From Euphorbia lathyris (Eukaryota > Streptophyta > Magnoliopsida > Malpighiales > Euphorbiaceae): 64,000 nt of DNA. Shown in pieces: positions 35,541-46,404 of this stretch (within the stretch, counting starts at the first letter, position 1; each line of letters begins with the position of its first letter). The DNA lies in contig NC_088916.1 of assembly GCF_963576675.1 (NCBI RefSeq), forward strand, positions 85,515,501-85,579,500, given 5' to 3'. Both the position numbers and the translations under genes were made by a program. The notes beneath the pieces are model-generated. The model searched no databases. It was not told where the DNA came from and was given only the letters and a program-made list of their open reading frames with translations.

Positions 35541-35960
35541 GCGATTGCAAAAAGGCAGTAACTTCGTAGCAGGTAAGGGCATCGGCAGCTTGATTTCCTT
35601 CTCTGAAAATATGTGAAGTACTGATTTTCATTTCTAAGCATTGGTATAAACACTTCAGCCATTTTTGGCAAATTTCCCAGGGGACTGCATCAGATCTATG
35701 TCGAATTGAGTTCACTACATGAGTTGAGTCAGATTCAATCCATAATTTGAGCCAACCTCTTTCTCACGCTAGATCCATTGCAAAAATAACTGCGAGAATT
35801 TGAGCTATGTAAGCAGGAGCCGAGGCAATTGGGAAAGCGAAGCAACCACAAGCAAACCCACTCGTGCTTCAAAAAATTCCTCCGGCACCAGTAGCTCCTG
35901 ATGGGCTCAAGGAAGAACTGTTAGTGTTCACTTTTACCCAATCGAGCGGAGGCGGGATCG
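35541..35960 (-). pseudogene. LINE-type RNase H (RVT_3) remnant
   Basis: On the minus strand, in order: VKVNTNSSSLSPSGATGAGG (near 35930), FAMDLA, LWIESDSTHVVNSI and [18 protein letters not shown]. These are the usual blocks of the RNase H-like domain at the end of plant non-LTR elements and related ORFs. Stops interrupt it. It ends in ggcgattgcaaaaa, which also occurs in the adjacent gypsy piece. Confidence 0.8.
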
Positions 35961-36654
35961 AGCGGACGCAGATGATTTTTGGAGCTCGAGATGTAATCAG
36001 TTGCACAGTTAGACGTTGAAGAGTCTGGTAGTCATATGTTAAAAGAAAATTTGGTTAAAAGGGTTGGGCAAGGTCAGGCCTAACAGGGCTTGACATATAA
36101 TTATGAGGAACTTATATCCTAGTCGAGTTTAGTCCGCCCTTATGTTCATATCAGACTGGGCCAAAGTAAGACAACTAAATTCCAAGCCCAACCCACCTAA
36201 CTAGTATATTTATATATAAGAAATATTATTTTTTATAATTTTTATTGGAAAAAAATAAAAAAAAATTAAAGTATAGTTATAATTAGGGAAAAGTACAAAA
36301 ATAAAACTTGTGGTTATACCTATTTACAAAATAGTACCTTGAGGTTCATTCCCGTTAGCAAACACATACCAAATTGACTAATGGTGTTAAAAGTCAAAAG
36401 AAAAAATGTTCATTTGGTCCTTATATTTATTTATTTTATAAATTAACCCTCCTTATTATCTAATTATCACAAACAAACCCCAAAATAAAAAATAAATGAC
36501 CGGAGTAAAGGTAGGAGAGGTACAAAATACATGAAGATACAAAATCATATGCAAAAACAGAAAATGATGCTCCTTTGTTCTCATCCCCTTCTATAAATAA
36601 ATAACATCTTCCATCTCCTCCTTTATCTCAACAAGTTTAAACGCAGAAAAGAAA
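35961..36654. other. Intergenic with repeat scraps
   Basis: About 36292-36400 starts agggaaaagtacaaaaat and reads aacttgtggttat, like one end of the small MITE at 48803-49186. There is no second end, so it is a partial copy. The rest is AT-rich with no gene. Confidence 0.45.
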
Positions 36655-36961
36655 ATGAGTATCAAAATGATCTCAACTTTTCCTCAATGGGATTTTCAAA
36701 TTCAAAATCCTCTGTTCAATCATCATCTTCTCACTTCAACTTCAATAATACCAATTTCTTCAAAGAAAATTTAATTCCTCCAATCATAAGGCAATCCAAA
36801 TCCTCTCGAATTAAAGCTTCAACAGCAGCCCTGGAAGCAGAACCAGTATATGTAAATACAAGAGCACTTTGTACGAGTTATTTGGAATTTCAGAGAGCGG
36901 AACAATTTCTGAAATTCAAAACGCATGCAAGCAACTAGCAAGGAAATACCATTCGGATGTA
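36655..36961 (+). pseudogene. Chloroplast J-protein (DnaJ20-like) fragment
   Basis: The first part (ATG at 36655 or 36687, in different frames) is Ser/Asn-rich and basic, like a plastid transit peptide. From 36866, in a third frame, the start of a J domain reads TLYELFGISESGTISEIQ and ends ACKQLARKYHSDV before a stop at 36959-36961. The catalytic HPD tripeptide of J domains is HSD here. Only helices I-II are present. With frame slips, the Pro-to-Ser change and no second exon, this is a pseudogene fragment. J proteins stimulate Hsp70. Confidence 0.75.
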
Positions 36962-37194
36962 TGATAGGGACATTTTATCCCTCTCTTTTGGAATAATTTA
37001 CGGTTTATTTTTGAGCTAAATTATTAGGTTTTGTGTTAGTTTTATGCATATTTCAATAAATCAATAAGAAATAAATAAATTATATACCTCTAGTTAATTT
37101 TAGTTGATTTTCGTCATTTAGAAAATCATTTTGTTATAAATAAAGTAAATAAATAAATCAAGTAATCTCAGTGTTCATAGTTGTGCTTTGCAAG
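36962..37194. other. AT-rich spacer
   Basis: No coding signal. Confidence 0.4.
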
Positions 37195-37820
37195 ATCAAT
37201 GCACGAGACGGAAAAGAAGATGAAAACAGGTCTAATTTCCGACGTCCACGCGGAGCGTGATATGTTCGTCGCGGAGCATGGAACTTTGAGAAATTATTGA
37301 TGAACTTCACCAGCTTCATCTTTAGCGACGACCAAATTCGTTTCTGCGACGAAATATTGATTTTCAGCGACAGAATAATGATCTTTAGCGACGATAAATC
37401 AGCTTTTTAGACCAAAGAAAAAAAGACACCCAATTCAAAGAAAAATGCAAGAAAAAGGAGACAAGGTGTGCAATGGAGAAAATAGGCAAATAATGAAGCA
37501 TCATATGCTTCATTATTTCGTGTGGGGTCCATCTTCTGCATCAAATTCAAAGTCTTCTTTCACATTCAAAGTCTTCTTACTTAATGTAACTACAATTATG
37601 ACCCAAGCTTGATTTGTGTATAAATAGGAGTGATTGGCACTCATTTAGATGGAGATTTTTGTGTAAGAAAACTCTATAAAATTCAGATTTTATATAAAAA
37701 AACTCTACCACCTTGAGAGCTTGTACATTTATTCCGCCACTCCGTCGAAGTTCCGTCCATCCTCTTCCACCAAACTCGAGAGTTCCACCTCCAAGACCTA
37801 CGAGACGACCTTGAGTCTGG
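37195..37820 (+). repeat. Athila-like LTR fragment
   Basis: From about 37590 to 37820 it matches the reverse complement of 50575-50830 (ttgatgtgtataaatagg, then gagagcttgt, then ctcgagagttccacctccaag). It therefore belongs to the same family as the LTR at 49860-51530, in opposite orientation. It also holds the family's GC-rich module (37247-37280) and a 21-bp repeat (37318-37401). It breaks off into the B3 fragment at about 37820. Confidence 0.7.
37318..37401 (+). repeat. Four 21-bp repeats with gcgac core
   Basis: The core gcgac starts at 37325, 37346, 37367 and 37388, exactly 21 bases apart, each inside a unit like gatctttagcgacgataaatc. Confidence 0.8.
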
Positions 37821-37829
37821 TATAACACC

Positions 37830-38091
37830 CGCGAGTGCTTTTAGCATCTTGCTTTTCACTTGAAATTACAACTTTAAATGTGGTTGCTTTGTGATTAATC
37901 AATTCGAAGACGCAAACGTCACCAACTTTCAAATGATTATCTTTGACAAATTTCCTCCAACCATGACATAGCCTAGCTACTTTAATTCCACTTATTTTTA
38001 TCTCCACATATGCAACCGACCACGTTTTGTCGTCCATAGACTTCAAAGTTATATTTGCACACTCTTTGTTGATATATTTCTTGGCAAAGCT
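37830..38091 (-). pseudogene. B3 DNA-binding domain exon (REM-like)
   Basis: Read on the minus strand from an acceptor-like CTTTTAG at 38092: SFAKKYINKECANITL, then the usual WSVAYVEIK, GWRKFVKDNHLKVGDVCVFE and FKVVIS. These are the blocks of a plant B3 domain, which contacts DNA in transcription factors. The exon is intact over about 85 codons but is cut by the LTR fragment at about 37820. No other exon of the gene is visible, so it is a stray or broken copy. Confidence 0.8.
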
Positions 38092-38097
38092 CTAAAA

Positions 38098-38784
38098 GAA
38101 TCTGAATGGCTAAAAGAATCTGTAGACAATATTAGATAATAGACCCAAACTCAGATAGGTCAATTTGATTGAATTCACACCATGTGTAACAATTTTGGCA
38201 TCAGTTTCGAAATCAACATGTTGTTCATTACGTGCGGGCATACAAACTCAACTATCCCGAAGAGCTAGTCCCTCAACAAGTCGTGGTTCTTACTGGTCCC
38301 AAAACTCGATTATAGATTACAAATTCAAGCATTACATCAAAAATTATATTATTCTGACTATTAATGCGAAAAAGGAATGATCTGGAGCAACGAAAAAACT
38401 GACTTTGTAAATTAGCTTATATATAAAAGGTCTTACTTTATAAAACTCAAAACATTAGAGAAAAAGAAGGAAATGATTGAAAGGTATGTATGAACACTGA
38501 TGATAACATCCGGAAAAATCTCTAAGGCGTAAACTGTAAAAATCCATTGAGGAAGGGATCAAATAAGGAGATTCTGCTGAAAGAAGTCCGCCAGCAAAGC
38601 TAAGACATACGGCCCAATAGCAGGGATCTGCCTCAATAAAGAGATCAGTATGGGTCAAATGAACATAAAGAGGATATTCTAGGGGTGGATCCACCCAAAA
38701 GTCTCCAGGTCATTATCAATGAGAAACCTCCAACATTGATAATGCTGAACAGCTCCATTAAATGCTGAAACCATCAAAGTATAA
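38098..38784. other. Intergenic, possible split LTR
   Basis: tgatgataacatccgg at 38499 and the text beyond the CACTA element (43679-43860, with ttcatataaatacc and a leader-like run) could be halves of one solo LTR divided by that insertion. No second copy is in the window to prove it. Confidence 0.3.
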
Positions 38785-39378
38785 CACTACAAGAAAAATG
38801 AGTTTTAATGAGTAAAATTTAGTGAGTGTAAGAAAATCACTCATTAAAAGAATATCCATAATAGATTTAATGATGGTAAATTAGAATAGTCTACTTTTAA
38901 CGAGCAAAGTGATTTTTTTTTGCCAAATTTTACTCATAATCCGATCATTAATTGTTCCCACTTACAAATCCAGGGGTAAAACTCTTACTTTTAGCGGGAT
39001 TCTTTCCCCCCAAAAAAATTTCCCCAAATTTCAAGTTACCAAAATCAGACCACCTTCTCCCCTTCTCTCTTATTTCCCTAACATCGTTCTCGACTACACA
39101 TTCCTCATCAAGTCTCAATAAGCTGCACCTCATCTCCATCAGCGCTAACTTCCCCTAATCTAGCCAAACATTGGTAAAATCTTAATTTCTTCTAATTTCC
39201 CTTGGGCTCTGTTCCGTTTCTTCCATTTCGAAATCTTGAATTCTATCAATTAAATCGATTATTTCCTTGTAAATCTGATATGTCTTCACTTCGTTATCTG
39301 CTTGTTGGTTTTCAGTTCCAAAACAAAAAGAAAAAAATTGAATTGGGGTTCTAGGGTTTCGTATCAAAAATTTCAGAT

Positions 39379-39645
39379 ATGAAAGCTTCTTTGAAGTTCC
39401 GTGAATATCAAAAGCTGGTGATTAGAGCTGAAGTGCCGTTGAGCATAAAGGGTTTGCCCTTCTAGTTAGGGATTGTGGCCGACGAGCACTGAGTTGCCTA
39501 TCAGGAGTCACTTAAGCTCACTGAGAAACTTTTAAACAACGTTGAAGACCAGCCACAGATTTGGAGCAATTTATACCGCCAAGGATGCATCCTGTCCTTG
39601 GTGACTATGTTAGAAGTTTTCCAGATACAAGAGAATTAAAAAATT
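39379..39645 (+). pseudogene. Captured gene piece of unknown family
   Basis: A frame from ATG 39379 reads KASLKFREYQKLVIRAEVPL, then a stop at 39463. After frame changes comes ESLKLTEKLLNNVEDQPQIW, then LYRQGCILSLVTML. It looks like eroded real coding DNA, with better codon structure than its surroundings. I cannot name it. Confidence 0.45.
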
Positions 39646-40513
39646 CTCTCACTTTTAGAAATAATTATTAACAAGTATGTTGTCTTGTCTATATATCTAT
39701 TGTTATGTTTTCCTCTTCTATTGTGCACTTGTACTGATAATAGGATGACAGGGTAATTCATGATATAGAATCAATTTGAGTACTTTTGCTATGTGTTAGT
39801 GTTGCTATATTTTATGCTTGTTTACCTATTTTTCTGAAGTATCTGGGTGAAGTTCATAGCATATATTGCTAGGTAAGATATGGAATGTTTGAACTAAATA
39901 TTTGATCCCATGTTTTTGTTACCTTGTGGATTTAGGAATTATATGGGGTTTTGTTTGTGTATTTTTACTATGACTTCAAGACCTTCTAGTCTCACTTAAT
40001 GGACTCAACAAGAATAAAATGCATTTCAACCAATTTGTTTTGCAGGTTAATTGGATCCTAAAGGCTCATCATGGTGTTATATATATCTGCATGATTGGTG
40101 TAGTAACTTGAAACTAGAAGTGATATCGGCTTTATGCAGTATAATGGTGGGTTGTTGCCTATTAAATTGTTAATTGTGTTATTATATATCTCAATTCGGT
40201 CTTTGGTGGGAGAATGTATGTTGATACCTTTTTCCTTTGTTGATTGCGTAAAGAGCTTAAACTTTATTTTGAGTACAATTTTGATTGATGCATGACTTTA
40301 TTTTTGGCTGACTTTATTTTTCTTTATATATAGTAACTATTAACTATATATATCTTTAAGCCCACTTTACTTTAAGTGCTGATTTGAATCAATCAACCTA
40401 CATTGCTTGATTTTTTTTTTTTTTGTTATTTTTATTGATGTATTAATGACCTCATATAGTAACATGAATGAACCCTCTGTCACTTATGTTATCTGGGTAT
40501 CTTAATATTTCAG

Positions 40514-40724
40514 GCACATGAGCAGCTCAGGGCCGTTCTTTTGACTTTGTTAGAAGAACTTTCATCTGATTTGCCTATATTGTTGCTTGGAACTTCAGGG
40601 CCGTTCTTTTGACTTTGTTAGAAGAACTTTCATCTGATTTGCCTATATTGTTGCTTGGAACTTCTTCGCATCCACCTGATGAGAATGAAGATCAGCCATT
40701 TCTAGTATTTCCTCAACGCTCAGT
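40514..40724 (+). pseudogene. Captured exon, ATAD2-like AAA ATPase gene
   Basis: An acceptor-like tttcag precedes AHEQLRAVLLTLLEELSSDL, then PILLLGTSS and the acidic ENEDQPF part, ending at donor cagt|gtatgt. This matches the plant ATAD2-like AAA ATPase/bromodomain protein (Arabidopsis At1g05910 type) as I remember it. A 68-bp stretch (40529-40596) is duplicated in tandem (40597-40664), which shifts the frame. No start codon or transposase context is present. Confidence 0.6.
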
Positions 40725-41206
40725 GTATGTCCTCTATTTTGGAAGCAACTTTTCATTTTGATATATAGCAGTTCTATTTAATGTGTCTATTTTAGTTGAT
40801 GCTAATCCCGTTTCTAATTGCACTCAAACACCTAGCATCTTTAATTGAATTATAGTCTTGTGCATTAAAACTCATGGAACTATATATACATTTTTTCTTC
40901 TGTTATTGTGCTTGTTTGGGGAGTCTTTGGCAAGAGTCATTAACTATTATCCTTGTTATCTACTCCAAATAAAATGGCCATTGCACCTACCTGGGTTTTC
41001 TAAGCTGACTGTGTTCCAAAAATCTTGAACTGGAGATGTGAACCAGCTGAGACTTCAATTCTCGAGGCTTTTGGATAAGAACCTAGGATACAAAATTCTA
41101 GTGAAATTAATTTTCTATTGGAAACTTAATATCTTGTACATGTTGATAGCTTAGTGAATTTTCATAAATTGAACATTATAGTCGCAGAATGTCTTTCCAT
41201 TTTCAG

Positions 41207-41449
41207 CTATCAAGTGAGCTTACCATCAACTGAAGACAAATCTTTGTGTTTTGAACGTTTAATTGAAGCTGCCTTATCAGTCTTCTTGGAGGGAATGAGC
41301 AACAAATCTCAAGAATCGACCCTTCCCGAACTTCCGAAGGTGCCTAAAGTGGCAAGTGGCCCAAAGGCCTCAGAGTTAAAACCTAGGATAGAAGCAGAGC
41401 AGCATGCCCTTTGTCGAATGAGGATGTGCCTCAGAGATGTTTGCAATAG
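41207..41449 (+). pseudogene. Captured exon preceding the bromodomain, same gene
   Basis: 81 uninterrupted codons between tttcag and ag|gtaagg. It reads YQVSLPSTEDKS, then LIEAALSVFLEG, PELPKVPKVASGPKASELK and the helix HALCRMRMCLRDVCNR that opens the bromodomain of ATAD2-like proteins. The same order as the 40514 exon and intact splice sites indicate that a genomic piece with introns was captured. Confidence 0.65.
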
Positions 41450-42057
41450 GTAAGGACCTTTCAATAATTCTGTTCTCTGCTATAACTATTAATTTAGTCT
41501 TTTCTAGACCTATGTTGCCAGAGTGGTTTGTCATGAAATTGTCTCTTCTTTCCTGGCATGCTAAATGGCGTGTTGCCTTTATTTGCGTCAATGAAGTTTT
41601 AAGAATCATAATACTCAATTCTAGCAGAAATAAATAAATCAGGATATGTTGGTTTTCAATATTTCTTTTATTTCCTTTTCTTTTCCTGAGATTAACTGAA
41701 AGATAATGTTATGTGGAGCAATTGAAGTGTCTATCTATTTTATTTTACTTTCTCTGCAGTTTCCATGCATTGCTTTGATTATCAGTGAAAACGACAACTT
41801 TTTAGTTATCTAGCTTTTCCTGTATTAGCGATTGATATACTTTTTTGCTCAAGTCTCGTGTAGGAACCTTTTAATGCTGAACCACTCTGTTTAGACTTGG
41901 TTACCTCTTATGTGACGCCAGTTGATGTTTTCTACAAGAGAATCCATAGGTCTATTCCTATAGTGACATAGAGACGTTTTATCTTCACTCTACATCTACT
42001 TTTCTATTTCATATTGACAATTTTCATTCTAATTGATTCTGCTGCTGCCTGTCTAAG

Positions 42058-42480
42058 CAGATATTTGGCCACTGTTGGTGGCCTGATAGAGCACTCTGGA
42101 GAGCTGTTTTTGAGAGATATCTTGTGAGTTGTGGGTACATTGTGCAGCAAGCTTTATTGTTTTTGTACTTAGAATTTTTATTATGATCTTTCATTAACAG
42201 GAAGCTTCCAAAATATAATGTTACTGCCACCTTGCAGGTATATTTTTCTATACAAATTAAGTTCATATATTTTTCTTTTGATCAGATAGAATTTTTTGCT
42301 CCTATATTGTTGTCGTACAGTGATGGTTGCTTCTAACTTTAGTAGTATTAACTCATTACGTTTGGCCTATAAACTTTACAGTGTGCTGGTTACAGACTGC
42401 CATGAGCAATGTTCAAAAAGTTAGAGAAGTTGGGTGGGATGCTTGTGGCATAGGAAATGGTTTGTCCTTCTTCATCTTGG
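42058..42480 (+). pseudogene. Further captured exon-like pieces
   Basis: Short frames bounded by gcag and gtgagt/gta-like sites: RYLATVGGLIEHSGELFLRD (42060), KLPKYNVTATLQ (42203) and AMSNVQKVREVGWDACG (42399). They look like parts of one further gene, which I do not recognise. Confidence 0.35.
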
Positions 42481-43678
42481 ATTTGAGATCAATTTTTTGA
42501 ATTATTATGGTAGTCTGAGTGCATGATGATAGAATGCATTAATTGGTTAGCTTCTTAGCTACATTGCTACTGATGCTTTTGGTGCCTCCATAGATACATT
42601 CCTGCTGATGCTTAAATTATGATATAAAAGATAATTCACTTGCATCAATTAGGCTCTGTATTTAAGCTATTCACTTCTCATCAATGATTATTTCCCTTGC
42701 TATAACCTCTCACGCAACATTTCTGTTATATTATATTGTTTCCCCTGCTACAACTGATGTTGCTTATTTTGTAATTTTAGAACAAACTATCCCTGAAAGG
42801 GAGTGAAGGTAAATGTAGCCATGTGCATATTCTTGTATTTACAAGATCTATATTCTTTTAATACTTGTATAATTGTTTTTGATCGATTGCATATCAAATC
42901 CTTTTATATTCTCCTTTTCTCATTTCTTATGCAGATTTTGAAATGTCTGATGCCCAATAAGAGTATGCTTTATTCATTGAACAACTTGCTCCTAGATTAG
43001 CTACTTTTAGGATTGAACTTTGTCATTGGTATCTGACTGACAATTATTGACAATTATTTTTGGAGAGTTTACTTCGTTTTTTTTTTTTCATTCTAGACTT
43101 AGCAAACATGATGCGGAAATTCTTTCAACACCCTAATATTTTTCTTCTTTTAATGCTTCTAGTATTGCATTGTTGTCTTGTGGTATATTTCTTTATTTTG
43201 TAACTTATTACTTCTTTTTAACTTTGTTTTTTTAATTATTTATGATATTTTAATTTATTTGAGAGTTGAATATACCTAATATAGAGGCGCTCCCTTCAAT
43301 CCAAATCATTCTAAATATTTTAAATTAGAGATTTTTAATCATTATAAATAACTTTTAATGATAGGCTTTTTAATCATTGTAAGTATTTTAATGAGTGGAT
43401 TTTTAATCATTGTAAACATTTCTAATGAGCGTATATTCAATCATTGTAAATATTTTTTAACGAGTGTATTTTTTTATCATTATAAATACTTTTAATAAGG
43501 GTAAACGTGTACTCATTGATAGTTTATAATGAGCGGAATTATTCCGCTCATTAATACTTTTAGTAAGAAGGGCTTCCTCAAAGGGAATATTCCGCTCATT
43601 AAAAACTTTTAATGAGTGGAATCAGACTTTTAATGATGTGTTTACCTGTCATTAAATCCCCTTTTTCTTGTAGTGTAA

Positions 43679-44397
43679 CTAATGTAACATCAGAACTACA
43701 TTTAAAGACAATAAAAGGGATGAATTACAGTTAAAGACAATAAAGGGGATTAATTCGATTGTTATAGAATTTCATATAAATACCGCTGTAAGGTGTGTCT
43801 CATATACACACATGATTCTAATCCTACTTTGTGATTATTATTTATTCTTTCACGTTTTATTGTTTTTGGCATTTGTTTATTTTTTCGTATTTTTTCTTGT
43901 TATTCGTGTTTTATTGATACTGAAATTTAATATTAATATTAATAAACTAAATTGATCATACTTTATAACTTCAACGACTAAACCAATGCTTAATTCCACT
44001 AGTAACACATTCTCATCCACTTTTCTGGTATTAGGCTTAATCAATAAAAAGTAAATTGATCGGGATTCAAATATATATACTTATTTCAATATGTAAAGTA
44101 CTATATTGTTTCGTTTTTTTAAGTGTATTTTTTGGATATTAACTGGATTGGAAAACCCCAAAAGTGAGTTTTTATTAAATTTTAACCATTCATTGGCGCC
44201 GTTGAAATTTATTAGGTCAAAAAGGAAAAAAAAGAAGAAAATTTCATTAGAAAATGCATGAAAATCACTAAATAGTATTTTTGAGGTACTAAAACCGTCT
44301 GAATTAACCATAACAACTAAAAGAGAGCTAACATAAACTCTTGTCCTATCTCTTTCATAGAATTAAAAGAGAATATAAAAGAGAGTTAGAGAAGTAA
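43679..44397. other. Intergenic, possible second half of split LTR
   Basis: aaagacaataaaagggatga and aaagacaataaaggggatta are near direct repeats (43706-43758). ttcatataaatacc (43771-43784) is TATA-like. No gene. Confidence 0.4.
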
Positions 44398-45108
44398 TTA
44401 ATGATGGTGGTGACGAACATTGTTGCAGACGAATGGTCCTCCTATGGAAATCGCCGTACTCCAATCCTCAGTGAAAACAAGTTTAAAATCTTCACATAAC
44501 ACAACAACATCTTGCACCTTCTCCGACTGCTTCACAAACCATAGCTCTCCCCAACTTCTAGGTTTCATTGTTCCTAAATAACTCAATTTGAACGACAAAC
44601 TGAGAGTTCTGTTACTAATTCTCTCAGCTTCCACTATAGGACCAGATGAAAGCAGACTGACTTGAAACTTGTTATGATAATCCTCCCCCTCCTCCGAGAA
44701 GAATCTCATTTCAAAAGATGAATCCGTAGAAGCAACAATTGCATTATTTGACAAAACAGAAGCTTTGATATCTTGACATATGAATGTCCTTTGAGTATTG
44801 AGTGTGATTGAGAAGTTTCAGTGGGAATTGGAGATGTTGAATGGGTATATTATGGCTGAAATTATTTGGAGTTCTGGGTTGGGGAACCTGGGTCGAGATA
44901 AGTAGAAGTAGAACACCAATGTAATTATTAGAATAACATAGGCGACATCGAAGAACATAGCAGTTGGCGAACATAAACGGGGAAGGGGGTCTTGCGTCGG
45001 AATAGGAGTCGGAGTAGGAGCTGGAGTTGGAGCTGGAACCGGAGCCGGAATCGGAGAAGATGGAATGTCAATTGGAATTCCGGTTAGGTATGTATCATTA
45101 TGTGCCAT
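44398..45108 (-). pseudogene. NHL/LEA_2-type membrane protein with one in-frame stop
   Basis: One frame of 237 codons from ATG 45108 to the stop at 44398, broken only by TGA at 44820-44818. The N-terminus is Pro-rich (PAPVPAPTPAPTPTP), followed by one membrane segment (VAYVILIITLVFYFYL, residues about 55-70). A LEA_2-like domain then has FNIS, SITLNTQRTF, NRTLSLSFKLSYLG and SWGELWFV. The layout (short cytosolic tail, one TM, extracellular LEA_2) is that of NDR1/HIN1-like proteins at the plasma membrane. The stop falls where a Trp is usual, so one base change explains it. The His-run at the C-terminus is odd. A live but mis-sequenced gene cannot be excluded. Confidence 0.65.
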
Positions 45109-46160
45109 TGTGTTGGGCTCTCAGGTCAGAATTAGCTACTAATGAATTTCAAAGGATTAGTATTTATATAGGAACTTAAGGGTCTGCATGGTTGAGGGTT
45201 AACCGGGTTAATTAAAGGAAGTTTATTTTTATAACCTTGCTTAGAAAGAAGGTTTAATAAGTGAGATTTTGTAATTATTAAAAAAAAAGTGAGATTTTGT
45301 AAGGTTAAAGGAAGGTTAAATGGAGGTTTAAAAACATTAAAAAAAACTTCCAAATTCAATCCCACGGATTTGGTGGGATCTCAAGGTTAATTAAAATCAT
45401 ATACCAAAATTATCCCTATCTAATTTTCTTAATCTCTAAAATATCCTCATCTAATCATATCATACCGTTTTTGTATAATTTAACCTAGTGCAATTATAGA
45501 ATGTATTCTTTTGCGGGGGACTTCATCTGCTGCTTCTACCTTGGTGCTTCTGCTAATTCCATAATTCAATTGTTGGTGCTTCTCTCTTCATATCTTGCTA
45601 ATTCTTCCTTAAATATAATATCATTATTTTATTCTATTAAATGATGTATAATATATAAAATGCTAAAGATTAATAATGATGTTTAATAAATAATCCTATC
45701 TTAACATGTTTTTGTACCTTTTTGATTTATATTGAATGATGTGTAGTATATATTGATACTAATATATCTTACCTCGTTGATCTCGAAACTTGATTGGTCC
45801 CTTAAACTTATAAAATATCTTATTTAACGCCCTCAATTTGTTTAAAGTAATATATTGACTACAAATTTGTTTAGAATGACTTATTAACCTTCCGAACTTG
45901 CTTATAGAATATAAAGATTCTATTAAAGTAATTTTCTCTTATCAATGTATTCAATGTTGATTGATAATTGGTGTTTTATTAAACATGACAATTTGAAATA
46001 AACAAGACTTAAGATATTTTGACATTGAAAGTTGATACAAATATTTGAAAATTGTGTCTAGAGGCTTGAATTCATTAGGTTTTAGGACTTTCATATATAA
46101 CCTCATCATTAGACCCTGAAATTTCTTGCAGAATTTTTGATGTTTGTTGCAGTAATTGTC
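45109..46160. other. AT-rich intergenic
   Basis: Directly 5' of the NHL gene lies a likely promoter: minus-strand tatataaatacta-like sequence at 45153-45166, about 45 bases upstream of the ATG. Around 45300 gtgagattttgta is tandemly repeated. No other gene. Confidence 0.45.
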
Positions 46161-46172
46161 TGTGATAATAAT

Positions 46173-46392
46173 TTTTTTTGGTAGAAACAGGAAAGAAAAC
46201 AAACCAACACCGAGACAAAAGCTAACTTGGGATCAGCCTAGGAAAGCTAACCCCAACTCTGTCCTCTAAAAGGAGAGAAGAAAGATAGATAGGAGGATCA
46301 GAAATGGTGGAAACACCTAGCATCCCCTCGTGCCCAACCGCCGCCAAGCAATCCGCAATTCGATTTTGTTCTCTGTAGATGTGGCTGAACTT
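46173..46392 (-). mobile_element. 5'-truncated LINE insertion
   Basis: 220 bp flanked by perfect 12-bp duplications tgtgataataat (46161-46172 and 46393-46404). On the minus strand it codes the last part of a LINE RNase H (HIYREQNRIADCLAAVGHEG), then a stop, a 3' UTR and a short A-run at its 3' end. Extreme 5' truncation, an A tail and a long variable TSD are diagnostic of target-primed reverse transcription. Confidence 0.85.
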
Positions 46393-46404
46393 TGTGATAA
46401 TAAT

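Larger units (their letters stand above)
38785..43675. mobile_element. CACTA transposon carrying host exons
   Basis: Terminal inverted repeats CACTACAAGAAAAA (38785 and, inverted, 43662-43675) are flanked by the 3-bp target duplication taa (38782-38784, 43676-43678). Subterminal regions hold many copies of ttaatgagtg/cactcatta in both directions (38800-38930, 43330-43650), as CACTA ends do. No transposase frame is seen, so the element is non-autonomous. The interior contains exon-like pieces of host genes with splice sites. Confidence 0.88.

Noticed and set aside
44818..44820. Selenocysteine or programmed read-through of TGA in the NHL gene
   Set aside because: Land plants lack selenoprotein insertion, and no read-through context is evident; a point mutation is simpler.
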